A stretch of DNA of 64,000 bases from Sporothrix humicola (Eukaryota > Ascomycota > Sordariomycetes > Ophiostomatales > Ophiostomataceae): NCBI GenBank assembly GCA_021396245.1, contig WNYE01000057.1, positions 186,001 through 250,000 on the forward strand, in the 5' to 3' direction. Of this stretch, positions 32,601-44,386 are shown piece after piece; the stretch's first letter is position 1; each line of letters starts with the position of its first letter. Under the pieces are notes generated by a model. It made no database searches and was not told the DNA's origin. It worked only from the letters and a program-made list of their open reading frames with translations. The translations under genes were made by a program, and so were the position numbers.

Positions 32601-34275
32601 TATGCTGTTATTTTGAGGCCAGGCTTAGATTAGCAAATAACAAACAGAGGGAATGGGCTATTTCTTTTTGGCCATAATGATAATCACCATCAAGGAAAGA
32701 CAGGATGCCGGCCCATATATCATCGAAATTTGCACCGAATCTCAACGCATCGTGTTCTTCTTGTTTGCTACGCGTTCCAGCACGAATACAGATTGAAGCA
32801 TTGTCCTACGTACGCAAAAGCCTGCGTCACCCATCTCCCAGAATTCTATCCGATGTCATGAAGCAGCAGTCTCCCACAAAAGGTCTGTGTGTTAACTGCG
32901 TATGAAGTACGAGCGAGGCCAAAGGGTGGCACCTTGTCACTTCTTTGCTACCCCTTCCATGGATCGACGCGACAAAAGACAAGCTTGGTCATTGCGAATT
33001 AATGTGAGAAAGGTCGATAAATTTTACATTATTTTTATTTTTATTCTATTTTAATTTATTCATCGACGTTATATAATAATGTGTGGATTTTTTCTTTTTC
33101 TCTTTTTAAAAATAAAATAAAAATCAATTAATAACATGTAAATAAAAGACATAGATAAGATGTAAATATAGAAAAACAACCCATTATACACTGACTTTAC
33201 AACGTACATGGATAATAAGTAGTCGGTGGAAGCGTTGCAATAATGTTTACTCGCACGGCATAATATTGCGTACCTCTCGTAGCTTGTGAAGCAGAACACC
33301 AGGAGCAAACACTTCGCCTTGCAGGTATGTTGTGCACTCAGATGGTGTGTAGCTTGCCAGTTATGTCACTCTCATGCTCATAGAATCACCTTGCAAGTTT
33401 GGGCCGTCTTGTTTGATATGGCCAACCTCACTGAAGAGGCTGTTTAAAAGGTTTTTTAGTTTGTATTTTTGTATACCATCCTGGTCATAAAACCATCCGC
33501 CGCCTTTGGGATTTCCGATCCGTAGAAGTCCAACCTTTCCCGCCCGTTTCCTTTGACCGGTATATTTTCCATTATTTTCTTTTTCGTCGTTTCTGGTTTC
33601 TGTTCATCATACATCCTCCGCCTCGTGGTGGTGGTGATAATAAAATGACACACCCCACCACACAGATCTCCCCGTTTCTCTTTCATTTTCATATGCTCGC
33701 CATGCAAAAAGATGCAGAGAAAACAAAATGACAAGACATGCAATCGTATCATCAAACTCTCTTCGCTTTCTGTCCCTCATCCTCAACTACCACCACCGCT
33801 CGCCCGCTCGCAAAAAAGTGTATGTGGATATAGTTTTGTGTATAACCTCCGTATTTTTTGGAACCGTTTTTTTCCGCCATGGGATATGCGCTCGTTCAAA
33901 TGCAAAATGTAAAAGAAAAGCTGGAAAGCAGAAGGCCGAAAAATAAAGGTAACAAATGACAAAGGTAGAAGAGTAAAATAAAACAAAGGAACCGAGCAAA
34001 TGCTACATGAACAAGATTATTGGAACATAGGGTCGTGCCTCGTGACCTAGATCCGGTAGTGGTTTGGGTTGTTTGTTTGGCTGGTAAAGCAAGTTGCAAG
34101 TTACCAAGATTTGGGGTTGTAGAGATGGGTATAGTTGAAGACTGGGAGTGTGGTCTTCAATATGGAGAAAAGAGAGAAGAAAAGTGCAAGGAGATCTCTC
34201 GATGCCAAACCATCGAGAAAACTACCACTGGGGTTGCGATCCGCTCGAGCCCCAACCGTCGCCTGAAGAGCCAAC
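32601..34275. other. Intergenic region with AT-rich stretch
   Basis: About 33005-33200 is strongly AT-rich, with runs of T and A and few G or C, unlike its surroundings. The rest has only short meaningless frames. It is bounded by the start of the Pth11-like gene and the 3' end of the YAG7-type gene. Confidence 0.5.
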
Positions 34276-35928
34276 CTATGACTCCTCGGTGCGACGGGGG
34301 CCACGGTGGAAACCGCCGTTACCGCCGTTCTCACCACCACGGCCGCGGCCACCTCGGCCACGACCACCACGACCATCGCCACGGCCACGGCCGCCACGGT
34401 AGCCGTTGCCGCGACCACCACGGAAACCGTCGCGCTCACTACGGCCACGGTTGTGGCGCTGCACCTGGTGGAAGCCATCATCGGCAGGCGCGTTGGGGGT
34501 GGCAGCTGCGGGCGTAGGGGCAGCGGCAGCGGCAGCAGGGGGGGCCTGGTCAGGCTGCTCGTCGGCCCAGGACTGGGTGTTGCCGGTAGCGGCAGTGGTG
34601 GCGACGGTACCGGTCTCAGTCTCAGCAAGGTCGCGGGGAACCTGCACCCACTCCTGTGACATGGTCAGGTCCTTGGCGCCGTTGGTGGTGTCCCAGTGGC
34701 TCTCGCCAACAGCGTTGGCAGCCTCGTCACCAACGTTGGTGTTGGCAGGAGCAGCCGGGGCCGCATCAGCAGGCTCCTCAGAGTGGCCGTTGGTAAGAGC
34801 GGCAGCCTCAGCCAGAGGGGTGTCGGTGCCAGCCTCGATCTCGGTCAGGCTGGCGTGCACCAGGGTTGGGTCAGACTCGACCTGGGCAGGGGCCTCAGAG
34901 GTGGCCTCCTCAGAAGCACCCTCGGACTGGAACAGGGCGCCGGCGTTAGCGGCGGCAGCAGCCTTGACCTGGGCGAAAGTGGTCTGCAGGGGCTCGTTGG
35001 AGACGCCCTTGGTGGTCTCCTCGGCGCCCTGGACGAGCTTCAGCATGGTGGCAACACCATTCTCGTCGCCAGAGTAGATCTGCAGGAGCACGCCCTCGAA
35101 GGCAAGGTTCTCGTCCTGCTGCTGGTTCTGGTCGTCGGCACGGCGGGTGGCAGCCAGGCGGAGGAACTGAGATAGGGTCAGGAGGCTGTCGTGCAGGCTC
35201 TTCTCGGCAGCAGCAGCGGACGACTCGGTCACCTCGCGCACAGCATCGGCCGTCTCCTTCTCAAACTTGTCGGTCAGGGCCTTGGTGACCTCAGCCTTGT
35301 CGGCAACGAGGCGCTGGCGGTAGTCGGCGTCGAGCTTCTTGAACTGGCTGTGCTGCTCCTCGAGCTGGGCAAGCTGCTCCTTGAGAGCGGGCTTCTTGAG
35401 AACCTGTGCTTTTTGGTCGGCGTTGATGATTTTCAGGGTGACAAGCTCGTCGAGGGTCTTGCCCTTGTGCTCGGCAATAAGGCCGTCGGTTTTGGACGCG
35501 TTGGTCTGTGGTTGGTGGGTACAGGTTAATAACTGTGTTTGTTTACTGGGGATCGGGCCACAATCCAATTTTTCTTCTTTTTTCTCCCATCTTTACTTAC
35601 GAGTTTCTTGTTAACGTTGCGGATGTTCCTGCAGAAGGAAAAAGAGACATTGTTAGCATGCATTGGAATGTGCCTTCGGGCCGTTAAGGTCCGACGCGCA
35701 AAAATCTTCAATGTGAAAGTCACTAGGATCTGGAACGCACTTGGAGAGCTCCCGCAGATAGGCAGGCTCGCCCGAGTCATCGCCGTTGGCCTCATTGGGC
35801 GCCACCGAAACAGCCTTCTCCGACGCAGCAGGAGCAGGCGACTCGGTGCGGCCGGCCTTGGCCTTCTTCTTCTTGGCCGACTTGGAGTCGGCAGGTGCCG
35901 CGGGATTTTGCACAGCAGATGCAGCCAT
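34276..35928 (-). CDS. YAG7-type protein with C-terminal RGG/RG box (481 aa)
   Basis: Three exons: 35928-35741, 35628-35601 (28 nt) and 35505-34276. Joins give LRELSKNIRNVNKKLTNASK, which restores the conserved start of the domain. Residues about 60-230 form a helical, coiled-coil-prone region (KTLDELVTLKIINADQKAQ, LKEQLAQLEEQHSQFKKL) that I recall as the fungal YAG7 domain, thought to dimerise; that name is from memory. The N-terminus is Lys/Ala-rich, the middle acidic and Ala-rich, and the end has an RGG box with about nine RGG/RGR repeats (FRGGRGNGYRGGRGRGD), which in other proteins binds RNA and is arginine-methylated. An RNA or ribosome-associated role is inferred. The leader on the coding strand is CT-rich, as in highly expressed fungal genes. 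Confidence 0.75.
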
Positions 35929-37413
35929 TGTGGGATTTGTAGATGTGTGTGTGTGTTGATGATTTGCTTGGTCAGGAAAGCTCCTGGAGGAATCGGATTT
36001 TGGGATCGAGGGTCGGAGGGAGTGTCGAAGACGGGAGGAAAAGCGGAGGACGCAAAGAGGTCGGTTGGATAGATGATGGAATAAATGTGATGAAGAGAAG
36101 AGTAAGCAAGTTTGGGGAAAAGGAGGAGGAGAAAGTGAGAAGAGAGTGAGAGAAGGGGAGAGAGAGGGAAAGAGGGAAAAGAGAAGAAGACAGCTAAAGA
36201 ATGGGGTGCGTGACCTAAAATAGCTGCTCCGAACAAAGTGGGTATTTGGGAGGCAGAGGTAACGACGACAAGGAATTGGCGAAACAGGAGAGGTTGTGCG
36301 TTTGTCTGGAGATGAGGGACTCAAAGAGAATGAGGTTTGTAGATGCTCAAAGCGTTTGGATTTTTGGTGATATTTTTGTTCGGGAGGCAAAAAATTTATT
36401 TAGATGTTTGTGCGGAAAGGGCGACTCGAAAAAATGGCCAAAAACGACTTTGTGTTTTGATACAGCAACCAGGCAGGAACTACCCGCACGCAGCACGCAC
36501 ACGCCCGCCTGGCCCGTACTAGAATTCTAGGCAATTGGCAAGGTCGTAGAGGTGCGCTCTTGCCTTCCGTCGCCTTCTACCCCACGCGACTTTCTACCTA
36601 GTTGGGCCAATCAGGGCGCTGCTGGTCGGCCTCAGACCAGGCGGCCAGGCCCTGGAGCTAGTGACTGCATACGGTACCTGAGCGTACTGGGGAGATTCTA
36701 CGGGTTCTACTCCGTACTGGCCCATTGTACCCACAAAAATCAGACAGTTGAGCAACCAGGATACAAAAGATGGAGAGACAAAGCACGCCTGAGGCAACAT
36801 CGCAACGACACAACAACGGAGGGTTTGTTCAGATGTTGCACGAGACATGCATTATGCTTGGACTGGCTCTATCCTGGTACTTTGTTTGAAGTTCTTTGTT
36901 CTATTGACTATTTCTTTCACAACGCTAGTTTCTTCAGAAGCCCTTTGCTTGATAAAACACATACCGTGCATTTTCTGACGAAAGCTGGCCTTTCGCTTGC
37001 TCATTTTTATCCCCATTGACAGGTTCAAAGACCTTTATGCTACTGTGTGAAGTCGTTGTGCTGTCCGTTTGCCTTTGCCATCACTGACCAGGGTGCCAAC
37101 TGGATACAAAGGAATATCCATTTTCGTGTGATTGGAAGTCGTATGAACTTATTCAAGAGCAGGCCAACGGCGTTCTGCTCTCGGCTTGTCTCTACCAGCT
37201 TGCAAGCTCGTAGTACCCGATACACTGTAATGTATCGGAAGGCGCAGATGTAGCAAAAACGGATCATCACCGAATCCGGCGGCATTTATGCGCGCAGGTT
37301 GTCGTGAAGGTCGAGATAATGTCGTTTTGGCTAGGAGAAGCTTGGTATGGCTGTGGATGTTGATATCGGCGTTGGTAGATGTGTGTCCTATTACTCTGCC
37401 TCTCCTGGGGAGC
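35929..37413. other. Intergenic sequence with purine-rich tract
   Basis: About 36110-36200 is almost pure A/G on the plus strand, that is a CT-rich leader for the YAG7-type gene on the minus strand. The remaining 1.2 kb up to the CENP-W stop contains only short unsupported frames. Confidence 0.5.
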
Positions 37414-37820
37414 TCAACCCTTGAACTTGAGGACAGTATCCTAACAAATACATATTAGCATTTGGACACAAAATGAACGACCACGCTCCGAGGCACTTAC
37501 CGCCGTCACTTTCTTGACGCTACGTGCTGTAATGCCGCGCTCGCCGCCGCGTTTCGACTCAATCGATGCTTCCTTGACAAGGCTGTCCTGTTAGTTGGGC
37601 CTAAGTTTGATTCGAAGTAGGCGAAAAGACATACGTCTGCATGAAGAGGAGATAGTCGAGGAAGATCTGAACGAGTTAGAGATTGATTTTCGTCGGAGTT
37701 TGCGGCTGTCACGGGAACACTCACAACAACATCGGCATGGCGACTGAGGCTGGTGTTTGCGTGCGCCTTGACAATCTTCTTGACCGTCGCGCGCGGGTAC
37801 ATTTTCTGACCGGGAGCCAT
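37414..37820 (-). CDS. CENP-W-like histone-fold kinetochore protein (78 aa, four exons)
   Basis: Exons: 37820-37725, 37666-37635, 37582-37501 and 37440-37414. Together they encode 78 residues with the CENP-W pattern: YPRATVKKIVKAHANTSLSR (helix 1), then IFLDYLLFMQTLVKEASIE (long central helix), GERGITARSVKKVTA (helix 3) and a DTVLKFKG end. Human CENP-W is also small and ends in a KFKG-type tail. CENP-W pairs with CENP-T in the CCAN complex and binds centromeric DNA through histone-fold contacts. Each intron is 58, 52 or 60 nt. Exon 3 must start at the second of two AG acceptors, five bases apart, because the first would break the frame. The gene is divergent from prefoldin 4. No single open frame covers it, so automatic annotation may miss it. 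Confidence 0.88.
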
Positions 37821-38546
37821 GACGAAGATATGGATTATGTTGTTTGGGAGTCGATTGGCGGTGGTGACAGGCGCAAGGCTGTGATACTGAGTCGTTGTCG
37901 TCGTCGTCGTGTTGAGTCGTTGCTTGGTTGTTAGGTCATGTTTACTCGATGCTGCAAAGCGGAGTCGCGTTTGGCGCGTCTTGGTAGCATTATGTAAGAC
38001 AGTGAGGGGGAAGGCTGCAGAAGGCTAGCTGGCTAGCAACTGTGGCGGAAACTGCCAGCCACAATTTCCCTCAGAAGGGCCACCGAGGTCTGACCCTGTC
38101 CAATCGGGACTTGTTTCAGGCGAAGAAAGGGTGTGTTGAAGAAACAATGTTTCGTTTTTAATCTGTATTTTTCCACGTTAAAACCATGTGATATTGTTTA
38201 TTTTTGCATGCAACTCATAGCTGTCGCATTTTACCTGGTTTCAGGGTCGATTTGGCTGACGCCTATCTAATCGCAGCACCAAAACCCAAAGCGCCCCGCT
38301 TGCACCTGCCTTGCAGCAATTCGATTTTGGCGGGGCAGGCATCAGAGACGAAAAAGCTTCTCCTTTTTTGGTCTGAAGATACAGAGCAGCTTTTGACGAC
38401 GCATTTCACGACGACGGCAACGACGACCAAACACCCGAACCCCTTCTTTCAACACACCGAGTCTAGACCCTGCGCAGCGAATTGATTGTCGTGCGCACCC
38501 GACGAGACGAGACCACCCCGAACACTCTTGACACATCACAGCAGCT
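37821..38546. other. Divergent promoter region between CENP-W and prefoldin 4
   Basis: A 726-base stretch with no supported gene. A GTC-rich microsatellite lies at about 37887-37915. CGCGT-containing sequences occur at about 37966-37980 but no full ACGCGT. Confidence 0.5.
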
Positions 38547-39014
38547 ATGCAACGGCGAATGGTCAGTTTGCGCCGCCCACGCACTTTTGATTTATGAGCA
38601 CGGTTTGCTAACACTCCGCAGCTAAGTAGAGAAGACGAGGAGGCCGCGGGCCCCGATGTCGAGGTCCGCCGCGAGGACCAGGAGAAGATCAACAAGTTCA
38701 GCCGGCTGCACCAGCGGGAACTGAACCTCGAGGAGCAGCTCAAGGCCAAGAACAAGGCCAAGGAGGAGCTGGACGACATTAGCACAGAGCTGGAGCTGGT
38801 GGATGAGGACGAGAAGGTGCCGTACAAGGTGGGCGACGCTTTCTTTCAGATCAAGGCCACCAAAGCCCTCAAGATGGTCGAGGCATCGTCGACCAAAATG
38901 GAGGAAGAGATTGGCACACTCGAAGAGACATTGAGTACGGTGCGGGAGGACATGACACAGCTCAAGGTTGATTTGTATGCACGGTTTGGCCGGAGCATCA
39001 ACCTGGAGACATAG
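38547..39014 (+). CDS. Prefoldin subunit 4 (135 aa)
   Basis: Exon 1 is 15 nt (38547-38561, MQRRM) and exon 2 is 38622-39014; the 60-nt intron has donor GTCAGT, branch GCTAAC and acceptor CCGCAG. The product has the beta-type prefoldin plan: an N-terminal coiled coil (VRREDQEKINKFSRLHQREL, LKAKNKAKEELDD), a short hairpin (VPYKVGDAFFQIKATKA) and a second coiled coil (EEEIGTLEETLSTVREDMTQ) ending YARFGRSINLE. This YxRFGxxINLE end is characteristic of subunit 4. It should act in the hexameric chaperone that hands nascent actin and tubulin to CCT in the cytosol. The length fits the family. Confidence 0.93.
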
Positions 39015-41624
39015 GGAAGGAAGCCAGCTTGCCCTTTTGTTCTTCTCTTCTTGTATATTTTTTGGTCACCATTTACAGCGTTCCAATCCAGCATTTCAAT
39101 GCAGCCTTATACCCACAGCCTTGTTGAAGTGCACGATTTTTTTTCTCCTCCCGCTTACTCATGGTTTTTGCTTTGGGCCGTTTGCTCGGGGACAATGACA
39201 TCCTGCTGACGCCAGATATATGACTGCCTTTGCTCTGAGATTTTATCTTCGAAAAGATGCATGGCCGAACTCTCGGATGATTCCAAAGCTGCAGCTGAAC
39301 AAACAGGTTCAAAGTAGCTAGGTCACAGCTGAACGGTTCTGCAGGAGATGAGCATAAGTGTTCTTTTGACTGCCGAGCTGATGTGTGTTTTGTGCAGCCC
39401 ATTATCTCCTATGTCCATGTGCTTGCTTAAGGAGCTGGTTGATTAAAGTGGATCCCGGCCGGTCTTCCGCCGTTCAACGTTCTTGCCTGCAAGGTCATTG
39501 TCACCGCTCTTGCAAACTGCAACTGCGCGCGACATTAGGTGACGGCGATCGTGCCTGCTTCTTTGGTCTTTTCCTTTGCTGCCTTTTGTCTGTCCTGTGG
39601 TTTGTCCAGCCCACACACCCATTCTCCCTAAACGCGAAGCCCCGAGCCCAGCCCCGTTCGGGCGGACCTTCCTTTTAAACTTGGGGAACAGAGCTTGGCT
39701 CTTTGGTGTCTCCTCTCTTATTCTCTATCCGCCCCTCCTTCTGTCCCTGTGGCCATTCGGTTGGGACCCACTCAAGCCCCGACCCCGGTCAAAAAAGAGT
39801 CTCGATTGTCGGTCTGCAGTGCTGCAATCCTTCATGTGCTTGTCATTTTGCTTTTTTGGCACTTTGTTTTGTTATTTCGACCTCGCACCGTTGCAGTGCT
39901 TCCGTTCTCCCTTGTGCCCATCTCCTGCGGTCCGTTTGTCCCCCACCCCCCCCCCCCCCCCCCCCGTTGTCGCTTTTCTCAGTAATATGGTCTACCTTTT
40001 AGCTATCGCTCGCTCCTTCCCCCAAATCCCAAGGCCGGCTAAGACGGCACCTTCCCTTCCATTCACCTGTTTCTTTCTCTCTTTCTCCAATTTGGTTCTT
40101 GGTAAGATTACTCCGAAGACGCAGTTCTTACTCTGACGTCTTTTCATAAAGCATCACCCTCCTCATGTATAACTTGTGCTACGTTCCTGCACTTGCACGC
40201 CCTTTGCCATGTCATCTCCTCACATGTAGATCGACTGGCTGCCGTCTCTAAAACCCTGCACTGCTATTTGACTCCAACTTGCCCCGGCAATAGAAGAGCG
40301 AGACTTGGGAGTGACGCACCACACGCCGGGGCCTAATGGGACGACCAGCCGGACTGTAGTGATCTGCAACGGGCGGTTTTCGGAGCCCGTGTTGAGGGGT
40401 TGGCTGGTGTGCTGCAAAGATATGTCATAATCAAATGGTTAATGGTCTGTAGTGATAATGTTGTGGCCAATGTCCGTCAGTGTATTAATGAATTGAGGAG
40501 ATGTTGATCGTGCCTTCCTGTTCGAGTGTATTGTGAACCTGATACCAACTGCGGATTGCGGAGCTCTTGCCTTGAAATAGAGGAAACTGGAAATATTCTC
40601 GAAACAAGCCACAGAAAGAAAGAGCCGGACCCGGGGCCCCGCCTGTCGTGATTGCCTTTCAGAAGAAAAGGAGATTCAAGAAGAGAAAACAGTGGACAGG
40701 AACTCCGCAGTTGCATGTCTTTCATAAAAAGTGGAGCTACTTCCCGGGCCGGTCGTGGGCTTTTTCCCTTGGGTATTTTTATTGTTATTTTTTTTTCTTT
40801 TCTGGTCCTGGGACCGGTTTTAGGACACCGTGCCCAAGGAAAAAGAACAAGAGCGTGGAGTAAGATGGGGTGTGGCAGCAAGAAAAAGATAAAATAAAAA
40901 GAAAAGATAAACGATAAAAAAGACAGAAGGCGTGCTCCATAATCATTGCGTGTTAGTTGCCGTACACTTCGGTCTCTCCCCCCGTCTGTTGTTTCCCGAT
41001 TGTTTGCTCCTTCCCGTTTTGATTTCTGAATTCTCTTTCCTCCTTTCTTTCCTTCTGATTTGATCTCGGTTGATTCTTTCTGTCTTCTTTCTTTTCCTAC
41101 CTCCCTCCTTCCCTTTTACATTTTGTTTTCCTTCCCCTGGTGTGCTCTTTCCCATATTATTTATTCATTCCTTCCTCTTTTATTTTCTTGCACCCAGCCT
41201 GCCGGCCCCCCTTCTCATCGGATCGCCCATTCCTGCTCGTTGTCCTTCCCCAAGCTGACGATACCTTTTCCCTTGTCCAACCATTCTTTTAAACTTCTCA
41301 CGACCCGACTCTGTCTGAAATTGAAACCCTCACCCATCGACAGACCTCGTGGTGACACCGAATCTCGACGAATAACACAACACGGTTTTGGCTTTGTGAC
41401 GACAAGCGGATTCCTCAGTCTTGACGTCTTTTTTGGATACCCGACCCACGTTTTTGGAGACGTTTTCTTGGCATAACCATCGCCATTTTCTTTCGCTTCT
41501 CTTTTGGATATCTACTGCAAGTGTGATACTTTTGGATTATTGGACATTCCTGGATACGGAGACGATTCTGCAGCCGCAGTTGACCTTTTACCACATCCTG
41601 CGAGGACCGGCATGATTCGACAAG
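39015..41624. other. Intergenic region with poly-C tract and long pyrimidine-rich leader
   Basis: No gene is supported; open frames between about 39380 and 40140 are Pro/Cys-rich translations of a biased strand. A run of 20 C is at 39946-39965. From about 40980 to 41300 the plus strand is strongly CT-rich, which suits the leader of the MFS transporter gene. Confidence 0.5.
39946..39965. repeat. Poly-C homopolymer, 20 bases
   Basis: A run of 20 C follows CCCCA, interrupted only by that A. Exact length in such a run is commonly uncertain in sequence assembly. Confidence 0.9.
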
Positions 41625-41689
41625 ATGGCCGACAAATCAACATCAACAATCGCAGTTCACCAGAACGAGCAACAGCCAGACAACAATGA
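41612..41689 (+). promoter_or_regulatory. Upstream open reading frame overlapping the MFS start
   Basis: An ATG at 41612 opens a 25-codon out-of-frame reading frame ending TGA at 41687-41689, overlapping the transporter ATG at 41625. Both ATGs have a purine at -3. If the leader starts upstream of 41612, translation of the transporter would depend on leaky scanning. Regulation by it is inferred. Confidence 0.4.
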
Positions 41690-43588
41690 GGCTGAACAGA
41701 TACACCAGCATCGTACGTTCAAGCCCCCAAAAGCTGCATTTATCATGTTTGCTAATAAAAACAGATGGCCTTCACCAGACAATCAATGACATCGACGAAA
41801 AGGACGCGCGAGACCGATACCGTGAGGAAGCTGCCGACAACATTCCCGGAACACACATCCACCTCGACGACAATGGCACAAAAGACGTAGTGCACCACGA
41901 TCAGCGAACACCGAGCCTGTCAAACAGCGAAAACGAGACATTGATCGTGGCCTGGGAGGAGAAAGACCCTGAGAACCCATACAACTGGTCCAAGACACGG
42001 AAAATCACGATCCTGATCACGACCATGACGTCCATCATCAATAGTACAATGGGCAGCGCGCTTCCCAGCAACGCTGTTCCGTACATGGCCAAGGAGTGGG
42101 GCGTGACGTCGAGCACGCAAATGGTGCTGCCCGTGTCCATGTACCTAGTCGGCTACATCTTGGGCCCTCTTGTGTGGGCGCCGCTCAGCGAGCAGTACGG
42201 CCGCCGCACGCTGGTCATTGTGACCTTTTTGATTTTCATGGTCTGGACTCTGGCGTGCGCATTGGCACCCAACTGGCCCGCCTTTCTCGTATTCCGGCTG
42301 TTTACGGGCGTCTTTGCTAGTGCACCTATTGCCGTTGTGACGGGTATTTTGGCCGACATCTTTGGCTCGGCAAGAACTCGCGGCCGCGCCATGTCCATGT
42401 TCATGGCCATGACCGTGTTTGGCCCGCTGTTTGCGCCCATTATCTCGGGCTACTGTTCGGCCACGATCGGCTGGCGGTGGACGTTTTGGATCGCTCTGAT
42501 TTATGCTGGCGCGTCGCTGGTCCCGTTGCTGTTCATGCCCGAGACGTACGGCCCCATTCTGCTGAAGCGCCGTGCCATCCGCATGCGCAAGGAAGACCCC
42601 AAGGCCAACATTGTGGCACCGCACGAGCTCGAGAAGAAAAACTTCCGCGAACTGACCACCATTGTGCTGACTCGTCCATTGCGCATGATCATCTCGGAGC
42701 TTATTGTGTCGTCTGTCTGTATCTATTTGGCACTGCTGTATGCCATCTTTTACATGACTTTCACGGCCTTTCCGCTCATCTTTCAGGATATTTACAAATT
42801 CAGCCCGGGTGAAGAGGGTCTCATTTTCCTGGCGATTGGTGCCGGCGCTCTTGTGTCGATCCCCATCTTCTACGCCTATGACAATTACCTGCTCAACGCC
42901 ATTGACCGCGGCGAGGCCTGGACCAAGCAGGAGGAGTACCGCCGTCTGCCGCTGGCCTGTCTCGGTGGCCCCGTGTTTGTTATTAGCCTTTTCTGGCTGG
43001 GCTGGACCGCCAAGGCGGAGGTGTCATTCGTGGCGCCTATGCTGGCCGGCATTCCATTCGGCCTCGGGTTCATGCGTGAGTACTCCTGACTGACTGATAA
43101 TCTATACTGTTTGATATACTGACCCACACCTTCTCTATTTAGTGATCTTTATTGCTCTTTTGAACTACTTGACGGGTATGTTGATACCGATTTTCTTTTC
43201 ATACGGCTTATCCCCTGCTAACAGTCAAGATGCCTACGAGATTTTTGCTGCCTCTGCTAATGCTGCCGCCTCGTGCTGTCGGTCCCTGCTCGCCACTGTT
43301 CTGCCCCTGGCCGCCACCCCCATGTTCAGTCGCCTCACGATCCCCGGTGCCTGCAGTCTGTTGGGTGGTCTGAGTCTGCTCATGTGCGCCATCCCGTTCC
43401 TCTTCATCTGGAAGGGCGAGAAGATCCGTGCTGGCAGCAAATTCTGTATTGCTCTGCGGGAGCGCAAGATCGAGATGCAGCGCAAGGTCGAGGAGCAGCG
43501 CCAGCGGCAGTTGCTGCGTGAACAACAGCGTCAGGGACAGGCTTTGCAACAGCCGTTGAGTCCTGCCCTGCAAAAGGAGACGGTGTAA
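41625..43588 (+). CDS. MFS transporter, DHA1 drug/polyamine antiporter type (596 aa)
   Basis: Four exons: 41625-41712, 41765-43075, 43143-43175 and 43230-43588. Twelve membrane segments are visible. DHA1 motifs include LGPLVWAPLSEQYGRRTLVI (motif A between TM2 and TM3), RLFTGVFASAPIAVVTGILA and PLFAPIISGYCSATIGWRW, and the PETYGPILLKRRA segment after TM6, typical of fungal DHA1 polyamine or drug exporters. The N-terminal 90 residues are hydrophilic; the C-terminus is Arg/Gln/Glu-rich (ERKIEMQRKVEEQRQRQ), probably cytosolic coiled coil. Exon 3 is 33 nt and exon 4 begins after a TCAAG acceptor, 5 nt past TAACAG, restoring NYLTDAYEIFAASA. A plasma-membrane proton antiporter is likely; the substrate cannot be told from sequence. 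A short upstream frame overlaps the start. Confidence 0.88.
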
Positions 43589-43972
43589 GGACTAGGACAC
43601 AAGCATCGTGTCAAAAGAGAGCAAGCCGACAAATACAGAAAAGATGGCGCCGAAGGAAAAAGCCATATTACGGAGCAACGACATAATGGTGGAGACTACT
43701 ATTTTGTTCAAGAGTCTACGAAGCTTGGGGTATTATTAGGTATACTGAAGGGTATTTGGAAGAGGAAAAGCCTGCCCGCATTTGGCCAAGGGGGATACCA
43801 GATATTGCATTTTGATTTTTCAGCGGCGCATCACAAAAGATAGACGCATTGGGCATTCACGTCACGAAAAGACTGGTGGCATATAGAAACGGAATTTATT
43901 GCACTAATTTTGACATTTTTAATAACATTATTTAACCATGCTGCATCAGACCAATGGCAGAACAACGAACTT

Positions 43973-44347
43973 CTAGCCGCATGCTGTGGCTCGCCAGAAT
44001 GAATATGCTTGTGTTTGTGTCCTTCTGCTAATCCAGTACCTCTCTGTGTCCCAAACAATGCCTATAGCCAAATGCAGTGGAAGCGTGGTGGTAAATACTA
44101 TAAGAGTCCTGAGCCAATCCGCCAAGTAGAAGATGCTGTCGTAAAACCGACCGATCGAGCCAAACATGAGACATAGCATGAACTGCAGCGTCACAATGAT
44201 AACATGCAGAGAAAAGCGCAGCCTCCCGGCGAGTGTGGTTGATTGGTTCTTGGAGTATGCTGTGAATGAGACGACAGGCAACTGCCGTGGCGCGTCGTAA
44301 AATGTGTTTGCATGCGCATATGTGCCTGTAATCGAGTTTTTATTCAT
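43973..44347 (-). CDS. Possible small membrane protein (124 aa), doubtful
   Basis: An open frame with two or three hydrophobic stretches (SLHVIIVTLQFMLCLMFG, TLIVFTTTLPLHLAIGIVW), an ordinary-looking start (AAAATG with A at -3), and a position 40 bases downstream of the next gene's stop on the same strand. No family is recognised. It could be a real short gene or an accidental frame in the 3' region; codon evidence is weak. Confidence 0.3.
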   Translation of the reverse strand: MNKNSITGTYAHANTFYDAPRQLPVVSFTAYSKNQSTTLAGRLRFSLHVIIVTLQFMLCLMFGSIGRFYDSIFYLADWLRTLIVFTTTLPLHLAIGIVWDTERYWISRRTQTQAYSFWRATACG

Positions 44348-44386
44348 TTTGTGGTCGGTTTCGTCGCCGTCTTTGTTAATTAGTTG

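Noticed and set aside
39576..40136. 186-codon frame upstream of the MFS gene
   Set aside because: It runs through the poly-C tract and pyrimidine-rich sequence; the Pro/Phe/Leu/Ser translation is a composition effect.
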